Part shown: piece after piece, positions 6,703 to 14,670 of the stretch | Layout: each line of letters opens with the position of its first letter | Position numbering within the stretch: position 1 is the first letter of the stretch | Source: Bacteroidaceae bacterium | GTDB taxonomy: Bacteria > Bacteroidota > Bacteroidia > Bacteroidales > Bacteroidaceae | Reading direction: 5' to 3' | DNA length: 40,385 nucleotides | Assembly: GCA_017517605.1 (NCBI GenBank) | Contig: JAFWYQ010000018.1 | Location: 1-40,385, forward strand | Program-made: the position numbers and the translations under genes | The notes under the pieces: generated by a model | What the model was told of the DNA's origin: nothing | What the model saw: only the letters and a program-made list of their open reading frames with translations | Database searches by the model: none

Positions 6703-8007
6703 TTAGCATTCTTTCTCCAATGCAAACAACATATACAGTGGAATGTTTGTGGTAGATGCCTCTGTATTTCTTTCGTAGGGCAAAAGACTTGTACGAAATG
6801 AATGTGTTGGAGCAAATCTTTCTTTATATGACTTTAGGCTTTTAGCATTCATCGTTAATCCAGCCTTGCACTCTAATGGAAAAACCTTCATACCATCAGA
6901 AAGTAGAAAATCTATTTCTGCTTGTGACGTGGAGGTCCAATAGTAATTTGTTTGTAGTTTTTCCATCAATTGAAGTTCTTGACATGCATATTGCTCTGTC
7001 AAGGCACCTTTGAATTCCTCAAAGACACGACTTCCCTCTATAACTACTTTGGGAGACAAACCGCTGAGGCAACGAAACAATCCCACATCCAATAGGAAAA
7101 CTTTGAATACTTTCAAATCTGCATACGCTTTTAATGGCACATCAGGTTTAGTTATGTTATACGTGCGAATAATCTCTCCGGCATCATAAAGCCAAAGGAT
7201 GGCATCCTCATATTCGCGTGCTCTGGCTCCTTCTCGTACAAGTCCGAACACAAATTTCTTGTTTTCTTTAGCCAATTGTGACGGAATGCTATTCCATACA
7301 TAGCGAATCTTTTCAACCAAAGCACGTGGAGCATGTTTTGAAAAATCATTTTCATAAGCACTAATCAATGCCTTTTGCACCTCATCTACAGCAAAATAAT
7401 CATTTGTATCTATCCATTTTTGCACAGCAGCAGGCATTCCACCTACGACAAGATATGTTTTTAAGTAATCGGTCAATTTGGAGATATATGGATTCAAGTC
7501 ACGATTCCCAGTCAATATATAATCTACAAGCATCTCTTCACCTGAAGCCATTAGGAATTCTCGAAATGATAATGGGTACAGATTTAGAAAATCAACTTTT
7601 CCAACAGGAAATGATGTCCCTGCGTGCAACGCTACTCCAAGCAGCGAGCCTGCACAACATATCACATATTCAGGAGCCTCTTCCGCAAAATACTTCAACG
7701 AAGTCAAAGCACGGGGCATTTCTTGTACTTCATCAAAAATGACAAGGGTTGTTTCCGGCTCAATTCTTTTTCCATTATATACCGATAGCTGTTCAATAAT
7801 ACGCTTGGGTGTCAATGCTCCTTCAAATATCGCCTCCAATACACCTTTTTGTTCAAAATTGATATAGCAGACATCTTTGAAACTTTTTTTTCCAAATTCT
7901 TTAAGAATCCAAGTCTTTCCAACTTGTCTCGCCCCCCGAAGCACAAGAGGCTTCCGGTCTTTCTTAACTCTCCATTTTTCAAGTTTTTCGATGAGTAGCC
8001 TTTTCAT
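6703..8007 (-). CDS. AAA-type ATPase with DUF4143 C-terminus
   Basis: 434 residues. The N-terminal P-loop domain has Walker A GARQVGKT (about residues 25-32), Walker B LVIFDEVQEMPRAL, and CAGSLLG as a sensor-like motif. The C-terminal part resembles DUF4143, with a LECKAG motif (residues near PLECKAGLTMNAKSLKSY) in a DFLLSDG...ECKAG arrangement reminiscent of a PD-(D/E)xK nuclease core. Such ATPases are abundant and mobile in Bacteroidota, and their function is not established. It is monocistronic. The promoter is TATATTTGC at 8037-8045, and three 18-bp direct repeats lie just upstream of it (8073-8155), suggesting specific regulation. Confidence 0.88.
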   Translation of the reverse strand: MKRLLIEKLEKWRVKKDRKPLVLRGARQVGKTWILKEFGKKSFKDVCYINFEQKGVLEAIFEGALTPKRIIEQLSVYNGKRIEPETTLVIFDEVQEMPRALTSLKYFAEEAPEYVICCAGSLLGVALHAGTSFPVGKVDFLNLYPLSFREFLMASGEEMLVDYILTGNRDLNPYISKLTDYLKTYLVVGGMPAAVQKWIDTNDYFAVDEVQKALISAYENDFSKHAPRALVEKIRYVWNSIPSQLAKENKKFVFGLVREGARAREYEDAILWLYDAGEIIRTYNITKPDVPLKAYADLKVFKVFLLDVGLFRCLSGLSPKVVIEGSRVFEEFKGALTEQYACQELQLMEKLQTNYYWTSTSQAEIDFLLSDGMKVFPLECKAGLTMNAKSLKSYKERFAPTHSFRTSLLPYERNTEASTTNIPLYMLFALEKEC

Positions 8008-8036
8008 GATGTAATACGTCTATATATTTTCATTGT

Positions 8037-8045
8037 GCAAATATA
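8037..8045 (-). promoter_or_regulatory. Promoter -7 box of the DUF4143-type ATPase gene
   Basis: The minus strand reads TATATTTGC, about 30 bases upstream of the ATG at 8007. The iteron-like repeats begin 27 bases further upstream, so the first copy overlaps or abuts the -33 region. Confidence 0.6.
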
Positions 8046-8072
8046 CAGATTTTCTGCCTCTTACCAAACAAA

Positions 8073-8155
8073 ATCACATTTTTAGCACGAGTTTTCAATT
8101 ACTTTATCACATTTTTAGCACGACTTTTACGAAAAATATCACATTTTTAGCACGA
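8073..8155. repeat. Three 18-bp direct repeats (iteron-like) upstream of the ATPase gene
   Basis: ATCACATTTTTAGCACGA occurs three times without mismatch, at 8073-8090, 8106-8123 and 8138-8155, with start-to-start distances of 33 and 32 bases (about three DNA turns). The array lies just upstream of the promoter box at 8037-8045. Same-face spacing suggests a multimeric DNA-binding protein, perhaps autoregulation by the ATPase or binding by a partner. It is too short and regular in context to call a CRISPR, and there are no cas genes. Confidence 0.85.
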
Positions 8156-8171
8156 CTTCTGCAAATTTAGA

Positions 8172-8383
8172 GTGTACTAATGTGCTAATGTGTCAATGTG
8201 CCAATGTGTCAATGTGTCAATGTGCCAATGTGTCAATGTGCTAATGTGTCAATGTGCTAATGTGTCAATGTGTCAATATGCCAATGTGCCAATGTGCCAA
8301 TGGACCATGCGGCACTAACGCATCAATTACATTAGCACATTAATCCACATTAATCACATTAGCACATTGTTAACTTGTCAACT
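8172..8383. repeat. Long hairpin with AATGTG-type arms; inverted copy of the 3.9-kb element
   Basis: The left arm (8172-8300) has about 16 degenerate copies of AATGTGTC/AATGTGCC/AATGTGCT. The right arm (8319-8368) carries the complementary CACATTAG/CACATTAATC units. The core CCATGCGGCACTAA (8305-8318) is the reverse complement of TTAGTGCCGCATGG. A short GTTAACTTGTCAAC at the end joins the GTTGAC family. It occupies the gap before the phoH promoter. Confidence 0.85.
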
Positions 8384-8444
8384 AAAAAAAACACCTTCAA
8401 ACAAAAAAAGGGCGATTTCTTTTTGTAAAGAACACAAATTGCAC

Positions 8445-8452
8445 TATTTTTG
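8445..8452 (+). promoter_or_regulatory. Probable phoH promoter -7 box
   Basis: TATTTTTG fits TAnnTTTG, with TTG at 8423-8425 after a 19-base spacer. The ATG of phoH is at 8479, about 27 bases downstream. Confidence 0.55.
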
Positions 8453-8478
8453 TCGCTTAATTCGCGAAAAACAGAAGC

Positions 8479-9474
8479 ATGATAGAAAAACATATCGTAC
8501 TGGAAGATGTGGATCCCGTGATTTTCTACGGAGTGAACAATGCCAACATGCAGATGATAAAGGCATTGTACCCCAAACTGCGCATTGTGGCCAGAGGCGA
8601 CACCATACGAGTGATGGGTGACGAAGAGCAGATGTGTGCCTTCGAAGAGCACATCACTGCCTTAGAGAAGCATTGCGCCAAGTACAATTCGCTGAAGGAA
8701 GAGGTCATCCTCGACATCATCAAGGGCAACAAGCCACAGGTGGAGAAGACGGGCGACGTCATCGTCTATAGCGTCACCGGCAAGGCCATCACGCCACGAA
8801 GCGACAACCAACTGAAACTGGTGAAGGAGTACGAGAAGAACGACATGGTATTCGCCATCGGTCCCGCCGGCTCGGGAAAGACCTATACGGCCATCGCCCT
8901 GGCGGTGCGTGCACTGAAAAACAAGGAGATAAAGAAAATCATCCTCTCGCGTCCGGCCGTAGAAGCAGGCGAAAAACTGGGCTTCCTGCCAGGCGACATG
9001 AAGGAGAAGATTGACCCCTATCTGCAACCCCTCTACGACGCCCTGCAAGACATGATACCCGCGGCCAAGCTGAAGGAATACATGGAGCTGAACATCATAC
9101 AGATAGCCCCCCTCGCCTTTATGCGCGGACGTACGTTGAACGACGCCGTAGTCATCCTCGACGAGGCGCAAAACACCACCTCGGCACAGATCAAGATGTT
9201 CCTCACCCGCATGGGCATGAACACCAAGATGATTGTGACGGGCGACATGACGCAGATTGACCTCCCCCATTCGCAGACCTCAGGCCTGGTGCAAGCCCTG
9301 AAAATTCTGAAAGGAGTGAAAGGCATCAGCTTCGTAGAGCTGAACAAAAAGGACATCGTGCGCCACAAACTGGTGACAAAGATTGTGGAGGCGTATGAGA
9401 AGTTTGACAAGGAGCAGAAGGTCGCCAATGAGGAGAAAAAAAGGCAAAAACATCAAGACACTGAGGAGAAATAG
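8479..9474 (+). CDS. phoH: PhoH family P-loop ATPase
   Basis: 331 residues, typical of PhoH-like cytoplasmic ATPases related to the helicase superfamily I core and linked to phosphate stress and RNA metabolism. There is a KH-like N-terminal region (about 1-80). Walker A is GPAGSGKT (residues 128-135), Walker B is VVILDEAQNTT (from residue 224), and the downstream motif TGDMTQIDLPHSQTSGL is diagnostic of the family. The C-terminal tail is charged (KEQKVANEEKKRQKHQDTEEK). The 3' end overlaps the next gene by about 47 bases. In many Bacteroides genomes I recall phoH lying beside purC; here purC is 16.5 kb away. Confidence 0.95.
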   Translation: MIEKHIVLEDVDPVIFYGVNNANMQMIKALYPKLRIVARGDTIRVMGDEEQMCAFEEHITALEKHCAKYNSLKEEVILDIIKGNKPQVEKTGDVIVYSVTGKAITPRSDNQLKLVKEYEKNDMVFAIGPAGSGKTYTAIALAVRALKNKEIKKIILSRPAVEAGEKLGFLPGDMKEKIDPYLQPLYDALQDMIPAAKLKEYMELNIIQIAPLAFMRGRTLNDAVVILDEAQNTTSAQIKMFLTRMGMNTKMIVTGDMTQIDLPHSQTSGLVQALKILKGVKGISFVELNKKDIVRHKLVTKIVEAYEKFDKEQKVANEEKKRQKHQDTEEK

Positions 9475-11269
9475 AGGGAAACAAAAGACACCCTCTATTA
9501 TATGCCTACTACTTTTTTTGACTTTCGCACTCTGTGGATGCCAACACACAACACCACAAGTAGATGGTCTCCCCTATCAGATTTCAAAAGAAGGCAGATG
9601 GGGCATCATAAGTATGGAAGGAAAGTTACTTACCGACACCATCTTTCTCGCACAACCTTCTGCCGTTGTCAATGGACGCTTTACCGTATCCGATTCCACT
9701 GGTCAACTCCAATTATTTGACATTTCACGACTTGAAAAGCCTCTGTCCGCCAACACTTATTACCGCATCGGACATTTCTTTGCCCCAGTCACATGGGCGC
9801 AATCCACCCCTGGCTCCACGCCTCTACTCATCGACAAACAAGGGTGCATTATCCCCTCGCAACACACCCATTACGACATTGCCCGTGTGCACAATTTCCG
9901 TGAAGGACGAGCCTTGATAGTCACCCAACAAGGGAAATACGGTTATCTGAATGAAAAAGGACAGATGACTATCCTTCCCATTTACGACTATGCCGCTGAT
10001 TTTCACGAAGGAAAAGCCGTGGTAGGTCTCAAGGATGAGAAAGGGCAAATGGGTTTCCTCGTGATTGACCGTCAGGGGCACATCTGTTTCTCCATTCAAT
10101 TGAGCAATAGTCAAATAGGCAGTCATATAAGTCAAGGGAGACTCATTTTCAAAGAAGAAAAGAGCGGACGCTACGGCTACATGGACGAGCAGGGCACTCC
10201 CCTCTTCTACTTACCTGATGGCACAACACACGCCAATAGTTTCCTTCATGGCGTAGCACGAATAAAAAACGATACCGGATACGGTCTTATATCCTCTGAT
10301 GGTGAGTTGCTGATTCCTTGCTTGTACGATAGTCTGATCATTGCCTCCAAGAAACATATCTGGCTCCTCCAACAAGGGAAATGGAGCTTGGCCGACCTCC
10401 AAGGCACCCCCCTATTGACACAAGAAACGACAGGTGTCACACCCTTCTTCAATGGTAAAACCACACTTGTACAACAAAAGGATGAAACATTCTTCATCAA
10501 CCACCATGGAAAAATTGTCCAAAGTTTCGAAGGGATAACCATCCCCCTCCTCAACCTCGACACCACAGAGGTCTTCACCATCCAAATGCCTTCTACGACA
10601 AAGCACGAAGAGGCTATCAACCAACTTAGTTTGCGTAATGTACAAACCGTCGCGAATACCACCATCGGTAAATCACTCACCCTACACACCACCGATTGGC
10701 GAAAGGTGGCAGAGAACCACCCCTTCTACACCGAAGCCCGAAAGGTGATTAGTGGAAATCTGACCGAAGATGATGCCGGGTATCGCGAACTGATTCTGAA
10801 CTATGTAGAGCATCTGCGCACCTCATACACCACCAAGGATATCGATTTCCTGGAGCAACTCTTCAGTGATAAGGCACTGATTATCGTAGGCTCCGTCATC
10901 CGACAAGCCTCCACCCCCGAAAGCAACTACCTGACTCCTGCACAAGTGGTTTACAATGTTCGCACCAAGCGCGAATACCTTACCCGCTTGAAGCAAGTAT
11001 TTGCCACCAATCGTAGCATCGAAATTCACTTCAGCGATTTTCACATCATGCGTCATCCTACACGTGAAGGTTTCTATGGCGTAAGCTTACGCCAAGGCTA
11101 CAAGTCCGACCATTACTCCGATGACGGATACCTGTTTCTTCTGTGGGACTTCACCGACCCATACGCTCCACAAATACACGTACGCACTTGGCAACCCGCA
11201 TGGATTGACAACGACACGCCACTACCTGTGGACGAAGTGTATGACCTCAGCAATTTCAATCTTGAATAA
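9428..11269 (+). CDS. WG-repeat lipoprotein with C-terminal NTF2-like region
   Basis: 613 residues from ATG 9428 (ATG 9395 is possible; both overlap phoH). A basic N-region is followed by a hydrophobic stretch and the lipobox-like LCGC (SIICLLLFLTFALCGC), so it is probably a lipoprotein. The central part has successive WG/YG repeats (GRWGIISMEGKLL, GKYGYLNEKGQMTILPIYD, GYGLISSDGELLIPCLYD, GKWSLADLQG), which build beta-propeller-like or extended beta structures. The C-terminal 170 residues (from about DAGYRELILNYVEHLRTSYT, with DIDFLEQLFSDKALIIVG) resemble an NTF2/SnoaL-like domain seen in other Bacteroidota proteins; that assignment is tentative. The next gene begins two bases after its stop, indicating an operon. 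Confidence 0.78.
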   Translation: MRRKKGKNIKTLRRNRGKQKTPSIICLLLFLTFALCGCQHTTPQVDGLPYQISKEGRWGIISMEGKLLTDTIFLAQPSAVVNGRFTVSDSTGQLQLFDISRLEKPLSANTYYRIGHFFAPVTWAQSTPGSTPLLIDKQGCIIPSQHTHYDIARVHNFREGRALIVTQQGKYGYLNEKGQMTILPIYDYAADFHEGKAVVGLKDEKGQMGFLVIDRQGHICFSIQLSNSQIGSHISQGRLIFKEEKSGRYGYMDEQGTPLFYLPDGTTHANSFLHGVARIKNDTGYGLISSDGELLIPCLYDSLIIASKKHIWLLQQGKWSLADLQGTPLLTQETTGVTPFFNGKTTLVQQKDETFFINHHGKIVQSFEGITIPLLNLDTTEVFTIQMPSTTKHEEAINQLSLRNVQTVANTTIGKSLTLHTTDWRKVAENHPFYTEARKVISGNLTEDDAGYRELILNYVEHLRTSYTTKDIDFLEQLFSDKALIIVGSVIRQASTPESNYLTPAQVVYNVRTKREYLTRLKQVFATNRSIEIHFSDFHIMRHPTREGFYGVSLRQGYKSDHYSDDGYLFLLWDFTDPYAPQIHVRTWQPAWIDNDTPLPVDEVYDLSNFNLE

Positions 11270-11271
11270 CC

Positions 11272-12246
11272 ATGAGCACGACCTTTTATCGCTATATATT
11301 TCTGCTTCTTTGGTTGTTCTCATTAACCCCAGCAAGCATGGCACAACAGTTCGACGTAACCCGTTTCCGTCAATTGCCCCATGACTTGTCTGCTTCCGTC
11401 TCACCGGTAACAGACCTCAACGGCAATGGTTGTGCGTTGGTAAAGGTTGTCGGTTCATCCGCTTTCGCATTCTCCTCCCCTTTAGGTATTGTCAAACGCG
11501 AAGATCACACGGGTGAAATATGGCTCTATCTCCCCAAGGGGAGCCGGCGCATCACCCTTAAACATCCACGTTGGGGCGTGTGGCGCGATTACCCATTCTC
11601 TCCACCCTTGAAAGAGAAGTGCACCTACGAACTGGTCATCAAACAACCGATAGAGTTTTCATCCCTTCCACCTTTAGGGAAGCCTATTGGATTCCGATTC
11701 AATCACACTTTTGACGAACGGATTGAAAACCCTCCCCATGCCATCCCCTATATACCTACCCTTCCTTGGCGTCCCTTCGGTATGGCTATAGGTGGATTCA
11801 CGAATTGGCATCAACCCACTATAGGTATGCGTATAGGCATTCTACGCCAGCATGGCTTCTACCTGTCGATACAGAGCGACCTTCACACTATTCCGTCCAC
11901 CGAGGGAGATTGTAACCGATACGGCATTCCACCAGGGCAGGCATTAGCCCCCTACGATACTGGAAAGAAGCGTCATGGTCGCTACACACTGATGGCCGGT
12001 GCCATGCACCCCATACTACCCAACCTGTATATTCACGAAGCATTTGGTTATGGCAACCACACCGTTGCATGGGAAAAAGTGAATGGGACATGGTTGCGCA
12101 ATACCTACTATTCAGCCAATGGTTGGTGTGCCGAGGCAGGTTTCATCTTCCGACCCAATAAAAACCGTTGGATAGTCTCTACCAGTATACAAACCATCAC
12201 CGCCACTTATTGGGAAGGGACTATTGGGGTAGGATATGTGTTCTGA
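11272..12246 (+). CDS. Secreted, probable outer-membrane beta-barrel protein of unknown function
   Basis: 324 residues with a signal peptide ending in SMAQQ (about residues 1-26). The first half is a soluble domain (VKVVGSSAFAFSSPLGIV, GSRRITLKHPRWGVWRDYPF) that looks like a small beta sandwich of the PEGA type. The second half has alternating aromatic/hydrophobic strands (GFYLSIQSDLH, RYTLMAGAMHP, WIVSTSIQTITATYWEGTIGVGYVF) and ends in an aromatic residue, typical of outer-membrane barrels. The ATG is two bases after the WG-repeat gene stop, so the two are co-transcribed and probably act together at the envelope. No specific family is recognised. Confidence 0.7.
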   Translation: MSTTFYRYIFLLLWLFSLTPASMAQQFDVTRFRQLPHDLSASVSPVTDLNGNGCALVKVVGSSAFAFSSPLGIVKREDHTGEIWLYLPKGSRRITLKHPRWGVWRDYPFSPPLKEKCTYELVIKQPIEFSSLPPLGKPIGFRFNHTFDERIENPPHAIPYIPTLPWRPFGMAIGGFTNWHQPTIGMRIGILRQHGFYLSIQSDLHTIPSTEGDCNRYGIPPGQALAPYDTGKKRHGRYTLMAGAMHPILPNLYIHEAFGYGNHTVAWEKVNGTWLRNTYYSANGWCAEAGFIFRPNKNRWIVSTSIQTITATYWEGTIGVGYVF

Positions 12247-12254
12247 TTAAGGAT

Positions 12255-12290
12255 TAAAGTTTATAGTTTATAGTTTAAAGTTCAAGGTTC
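12255..12290 (+). repeat. Short AT-rich tandem repeat before the BspA-like gene
   Basis: Tandem units of the AGTTTATAGTTTATAG / AAAGTTCAAGGTTCAAA type immediately precede the ATG at 12294. Similar sequence in opposite orientation follows the gene (AACCTATAACCTATAG at about 13995-14010, TTGAATCTTGAACTTTGAC at about 14048-14066, GAACTTTGAACC at about 14238-14249), so the gene is flanked by loosely inverted repeats. Confidence 0.55.
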
Positions 12291-12293
12291 AAA

Positions 12294-13970
12294 ATGAAAG
12301 CAGGAAAATTATTTATCGGCATTGTAGTTACATTCGCAACGCTTCTCGTTGCTTGCCAACAGGAAGACGAGATGTTGTCACAGAACCTTCCTCCACAGGT
12401 AGAGTTAACACGCGCTTACGACATCACCCGTCACGAAGCCACCATTCAAGGAAATGTCACCCCCGTAGGAAGCGGACACATCTGTTTCGTCACCCTTCGG
12501 TACGGAGTGACCGACTCATTGGAGCACGAGATAGGATTCAAGAATACCGAACGCGACATCACTGCCCGTCTGACCAATCTACAGACGGCTACCACCTATC
12601 GTTGCGTGCTCGAGACCGGTAATGAATACAGCACCATCAGTAGCGACACACTGACCTTTACCACCGCCCAAGGTGGCACACCCATACTTTCAGCCATCAC
12701 CTCGTACGGACGCGGCCCGCACCGTATCGGCCTGCAAAGCAGCATCACCGACGATGGAGGACTCCCCATCCTCGAAACTGGTTTCTACTATTGGATTGCC
12801 GAGGGGGAAAAGACAAAAGTGACGGTCGCCCACCATCCGGACTCCTTGAATATGCAAAGGCTCATCCGCCTGTTGGAGAAGGACACCCCTTATCAGGCAC
12901 AAGCCTATGCGACCAATCAATTAGGCGAAGGGGTAAGCCCCACGTTCGACTTCAGTGTGAATGACTCGCTCACGCTGACTATGGCAGGCACACTCTCTGA
13001 ATGGCTGACCCTTGAGGAACAGCATTATATGAACAGCCTGACATTGAGTGGTCCCATCAACGGAACCGACATTTTCCTGCTTCATTGCATGGCAGGAGGC
13101 CAATATGAAAGCAATGGCTTGGGAAGGTTGGCATACCTTGACCTGACCGAAGCCCACGTCCGCAAGGGCGGAACGTGTCCCGAAGGATGGAATATAGATA
13201 ACAATGCGCTGGGAGGAAATGTCTTTCAGGATTGCGCCCAATTTATAGAAATAAAATTACCGGCCACACTCATCCATGTTCCATTTTTCATGTTCAGGGA
13301 ATGTAGCAACCTGCAACACATCGTTTTCCCACGCGACATGAAAACGTATGAGCAAGCTACTACGCTCGAAGGAGTAGAGGAATTCCCCAAACTCGAAAGA
13401 TTTTCCATCCCCGACGATGCGCCCAACTTCCGTGTACACAACGGTGCCCTTTACAACAAATCGGGCTCCAAACTCATTTGGTATCCTCCTTTGAGCGATA
13501 CCGCTCGGGCAGACAATTTTCTTCCCACCTTACGAAAAGTAGTAAGAGGGGCATTCATGGGCACCGAATTAAGATATTTGGAATTGCCCAAGGAAGTTCA
13601 TACTTTGGAAAATCAAGGTGGTGTGGTTTACCAGAATTTAGAGTATCTGGCACTACCCGATTCCATCACATCCATTACATGGTATTTCAATGCTCATCAC
13701 ATCCCTAATCTCATTACGCTCTATTGGGGCAAAGGAGCAAAAAGTATAGACGAAGAAGTAGGAGAATACTCCTTTAAATTTCCACCAACATTACGCCACA
13801 TCTACGTGCCGCAATCTACCCCACCATCCTTGTCTGCTCCAGAATATGGTGGTGGTATCAGCAAGATCAAAGACCAATGCACCCTCTATGTTCCCATTGG
13901 GGCATCAGCCGCTTATCGTGCCAGTTCACAGTGGGGAAAGTTCACGAATATAGTGGAGGTAGAATTTTAA
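12294..13970 (+). CDS. BspA-like leucine-rich-repeat surface lipoprotein
   Basis: 558 residues. The lipobox is TLLVAC (cysteine about residue 20), followed by acidic QQEDEM, which fits the Bacteroidota surface-lipoprotein export signal. Residues about 35-125 and 127-225 look like two fibronectin-type-III-like modules (TRHEATIQGNVTPVGS, TNLQTATTYRCVLETGNEYS; YRAQ/YQAQAYATNQLGEG). From about 230 to the end there are BspA/LRR_5-type repeats (FQDCAQFIEIKLPATLIHVPFFMFRECSNLQHIVFP; YLALPDSITSITW), ending in CTLYVPIGASAAYRASSQWGKF. These domains usually mediate adhesion. It is probably co-transcribed with the two preceding genes. No terminator is obvious downstream, where palindromic repeats begin. 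Confidence 0.85.
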   Translation: MKAGKLFIGIVVTFATLLVACQQEDEMLSQNLPPQVELTRAYDITRHEATIQGNVTPVGSGHICFVTLRYGVTDSLEHEIGFKNTERDITARLTNLQTATTYRCVLETGNEYSTISSDTLTFTTAQGGTPILSAITSYGRGPHRIGLQSSITDDGGLPILETGFYYWIAEGEKTKVTVAHHPDSLNMQRLIRLLEKDTPYQAQAYATNQLGEGVSPTFDFSVNDSLTLTMAGTLSEWLTLEEQHYMNSLTLSGPINGTDIFLLHCMAGGQYESNGLGRLAYLDLTEAHVRKGGTCPEGWNIDNNALGGNVFQDCAQFIEIKLPATLIHVPFFMFRECSNLQHIVFPRDMKTYEQATTLEGVEEFPKLERFSIPDDAPNFRVHNGALYNKSGSKLIWYPPLSDTARADNFLPTLRKVVRGAFMGTELRYLELPKEVHTLENQGGVVYQNLEYLALPDSITSITWYFNAHHIPNLITLYWGKGAKSIDEEVGEYSFKFPPTLRHIYVPQSTPPSLSAPEYGGGISKIKDQCTLYVPIGASAAYRASSQWGKFTNIVEVEF

Positions 13971-14340
13971 TCTGCCTCCCATATTTTGTTCCAAACCTAT
14001 AACCTATAGACCCATCTAACACTTCTTTCAACGAATAGGCTAAACGTTGAATCTTGAACTTTGACTACTGAAATCCAGGAAAGACACAGAGGCCCAGTAC
14101 TTCTTAAGGAGTACTCGAGTACTTCTTAAGGAGTACTGCAGTACTTCTTAAGTGGTACTGGAGTATTTCCTAAGAAGTACTGGCTTTGGACTTAAGCGTA
14201 GCAGATTACTGTGTCTCTACTATCGTGTGATGGCATTGAACTTTGAACCTTTAAGCCTTCATACCCCCCGTTTTAACATCTTTTACACAAAACAGGGCGA
14301 TATGGACCTATATGAACTTGACTGGCATTCACATTTGCCC
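13971..14340. other. Intergenic stretch between the BspA-like gene and the leader RNA
   Basis: About 370 bases with no convincing gene. It holds degenerate AT-rich repeats (about 13988-14066 and 14229-14250), the GTACT palindrome array at 14094-14183, and a spurious-looking 71-codon open frame (14152-14367) whose first part is the palindrome array. Confidence 0.6.
14094..14183. repeat. Palindromic array of AGTACTTCTTAAGGAGTACT units
   Basis: The block begins CCAGTACTTCTTAAGG and ends CCTAAGAAGTACTGG, so its ends are inverted. Between them are four near-copies of a 20-24 base unit joined by CTCGAG- or CTGCAG-like centres. The whole block can fold as one long cruciform or as several small hairpins. 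A related array with a different unit lies at 31749-31836. Confidence 0.85.
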
Positions 14341-14349
14341 TACTTTTGC
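14341..14349 (+). promoter_or_regulatory. Candidate upstream promoter -7 box of the fimbrillin operon
   Basis: TACTTTTGC, with TTG at 14318-14320 after a 20-base spacer, fits the Bacteroidota consensus well. It is one of two tandem candidate promoters upstream of the structured leader. Confidence 0.6.
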
Positions 14350-14412
14350 ACCGAGAATCTGTCCTGAACAGAAAAAATAGCATAGTTTCTTGCACAGATA
14401 GATGTTTTTTCC

Positions 14413-14420
14413 TACCTTTG
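14413..14420 (+). promoter_or_regulatory. Candidate proximal promoter -7 box of the fimbrillin operon
   Basis: TACCTTTG, with TTG at 14390-14392 after 20 bases. Transcription would begin near 14427, producing a leader of about 290 bases before the ATG at 14715. Confidence 0.65.
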
Positions 14421-14514
14421 GAGCGTCTTTAGGAACATCCCCTACAGACAGACATCGTTGGAAAGGGCGTTTATCGCAATATTATCCCGCTTACGGAATC
14501 TGGACAATTCCACT

Positions 14515-14616
14515 ATGACAATGGATAATGAGCAAGAAACGCCCACGTTTAGCGGCATATACTCCCCTTTGGGGGAACTATATATCTGTTTGACGTGGGT
14601 TTTGCTTATCACATAG
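14515..14616 (+). CDS. Possible 33-residue leader peptide
   Basis: ATG 14515 opens a small frame ending at TAG 14614-14616. The peptide begins MTMDNEQETPTFSGIYS and ends in a hydrophobic run (LYICLTWVLLIT). It covers the 3' strand of stem 1, both strands of stem 2 and the 5' strand of the terminator stem. Ribosome position on it could therefore decide which helix forms. There is no clear Shine-Dalgarno sequence, which is normal for this phylum. It could be a chance open frame. Confidence 0.3.
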   Translation: MTMDNEQETPTFSGIYSPLGELYICLTWVLLIT

Positions 14617-14670
14617 TCAGGGCAGTCCAGAGCCTCGTAGTGGTGATAGCAAGATGCCACGTCTTTTTTT
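14592..14670 (+). terminator. Extended hairpin with U-tract inside the operon leader
   Basis: The lower stem is GACGTGG/CCACGTC (14592-14598, 14657-14663). The upper stem is TTGC-T-TATCAC (14602-14612) with GTGATAGCAA (14643-14652), with one bulged T. The loop is about 30 bases and T7 follows at 14664-14670. It lies 45 bases before the first gene of the operon, so it is placed to act as an attenuator. Confidence 0.6.

Larger units (their letters stand above)
14427..14670 (+). promoter_or_regulatory. Structured leader RNA with attenuator-like alternative stems
   Basis: Three mutually interfering helices can be drawn. Stem 1 pairs GGGCGTTT (14465-14472) with AAACGCCC (14537-14544). Stem 2 pairs CCCACGT (14542-14548) with ACGTGGG (14593-14599) and encloses a CCCC-TTT-GGGG hairpin (14564-14574). 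Stem 3 pairs GACGTGG (14592-14598) with CCACGTC (14657-14663), followed by seven T. Stem 2 shares its 5' strand with stem 1 and its 3' strand with stem 3. This is the logic of an anti-antiterminator, antiterminator and terminator. A 33-codon open frame (14515-14616) spans the switching region. The reverse strand is also open for about 95 codons here, so an overlapping minus-strand gene cannot be fully excluded. Confidence 0.55.

Noticed and set aside
8073..8155. CRISPR-like array (18-bp repeats, 14-15-bp spacers)
   Set aside because: Only three copies, short repeat, very short AT-rich spacers, no cas genes; promoter-proximal iterons are a better explanation.
14152..14367. Plus-strand open frame of 71 codons
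   Set aside because: Its start lies within the palindromic array and it runs through two promoter elements; the translation has no recognisable feature.
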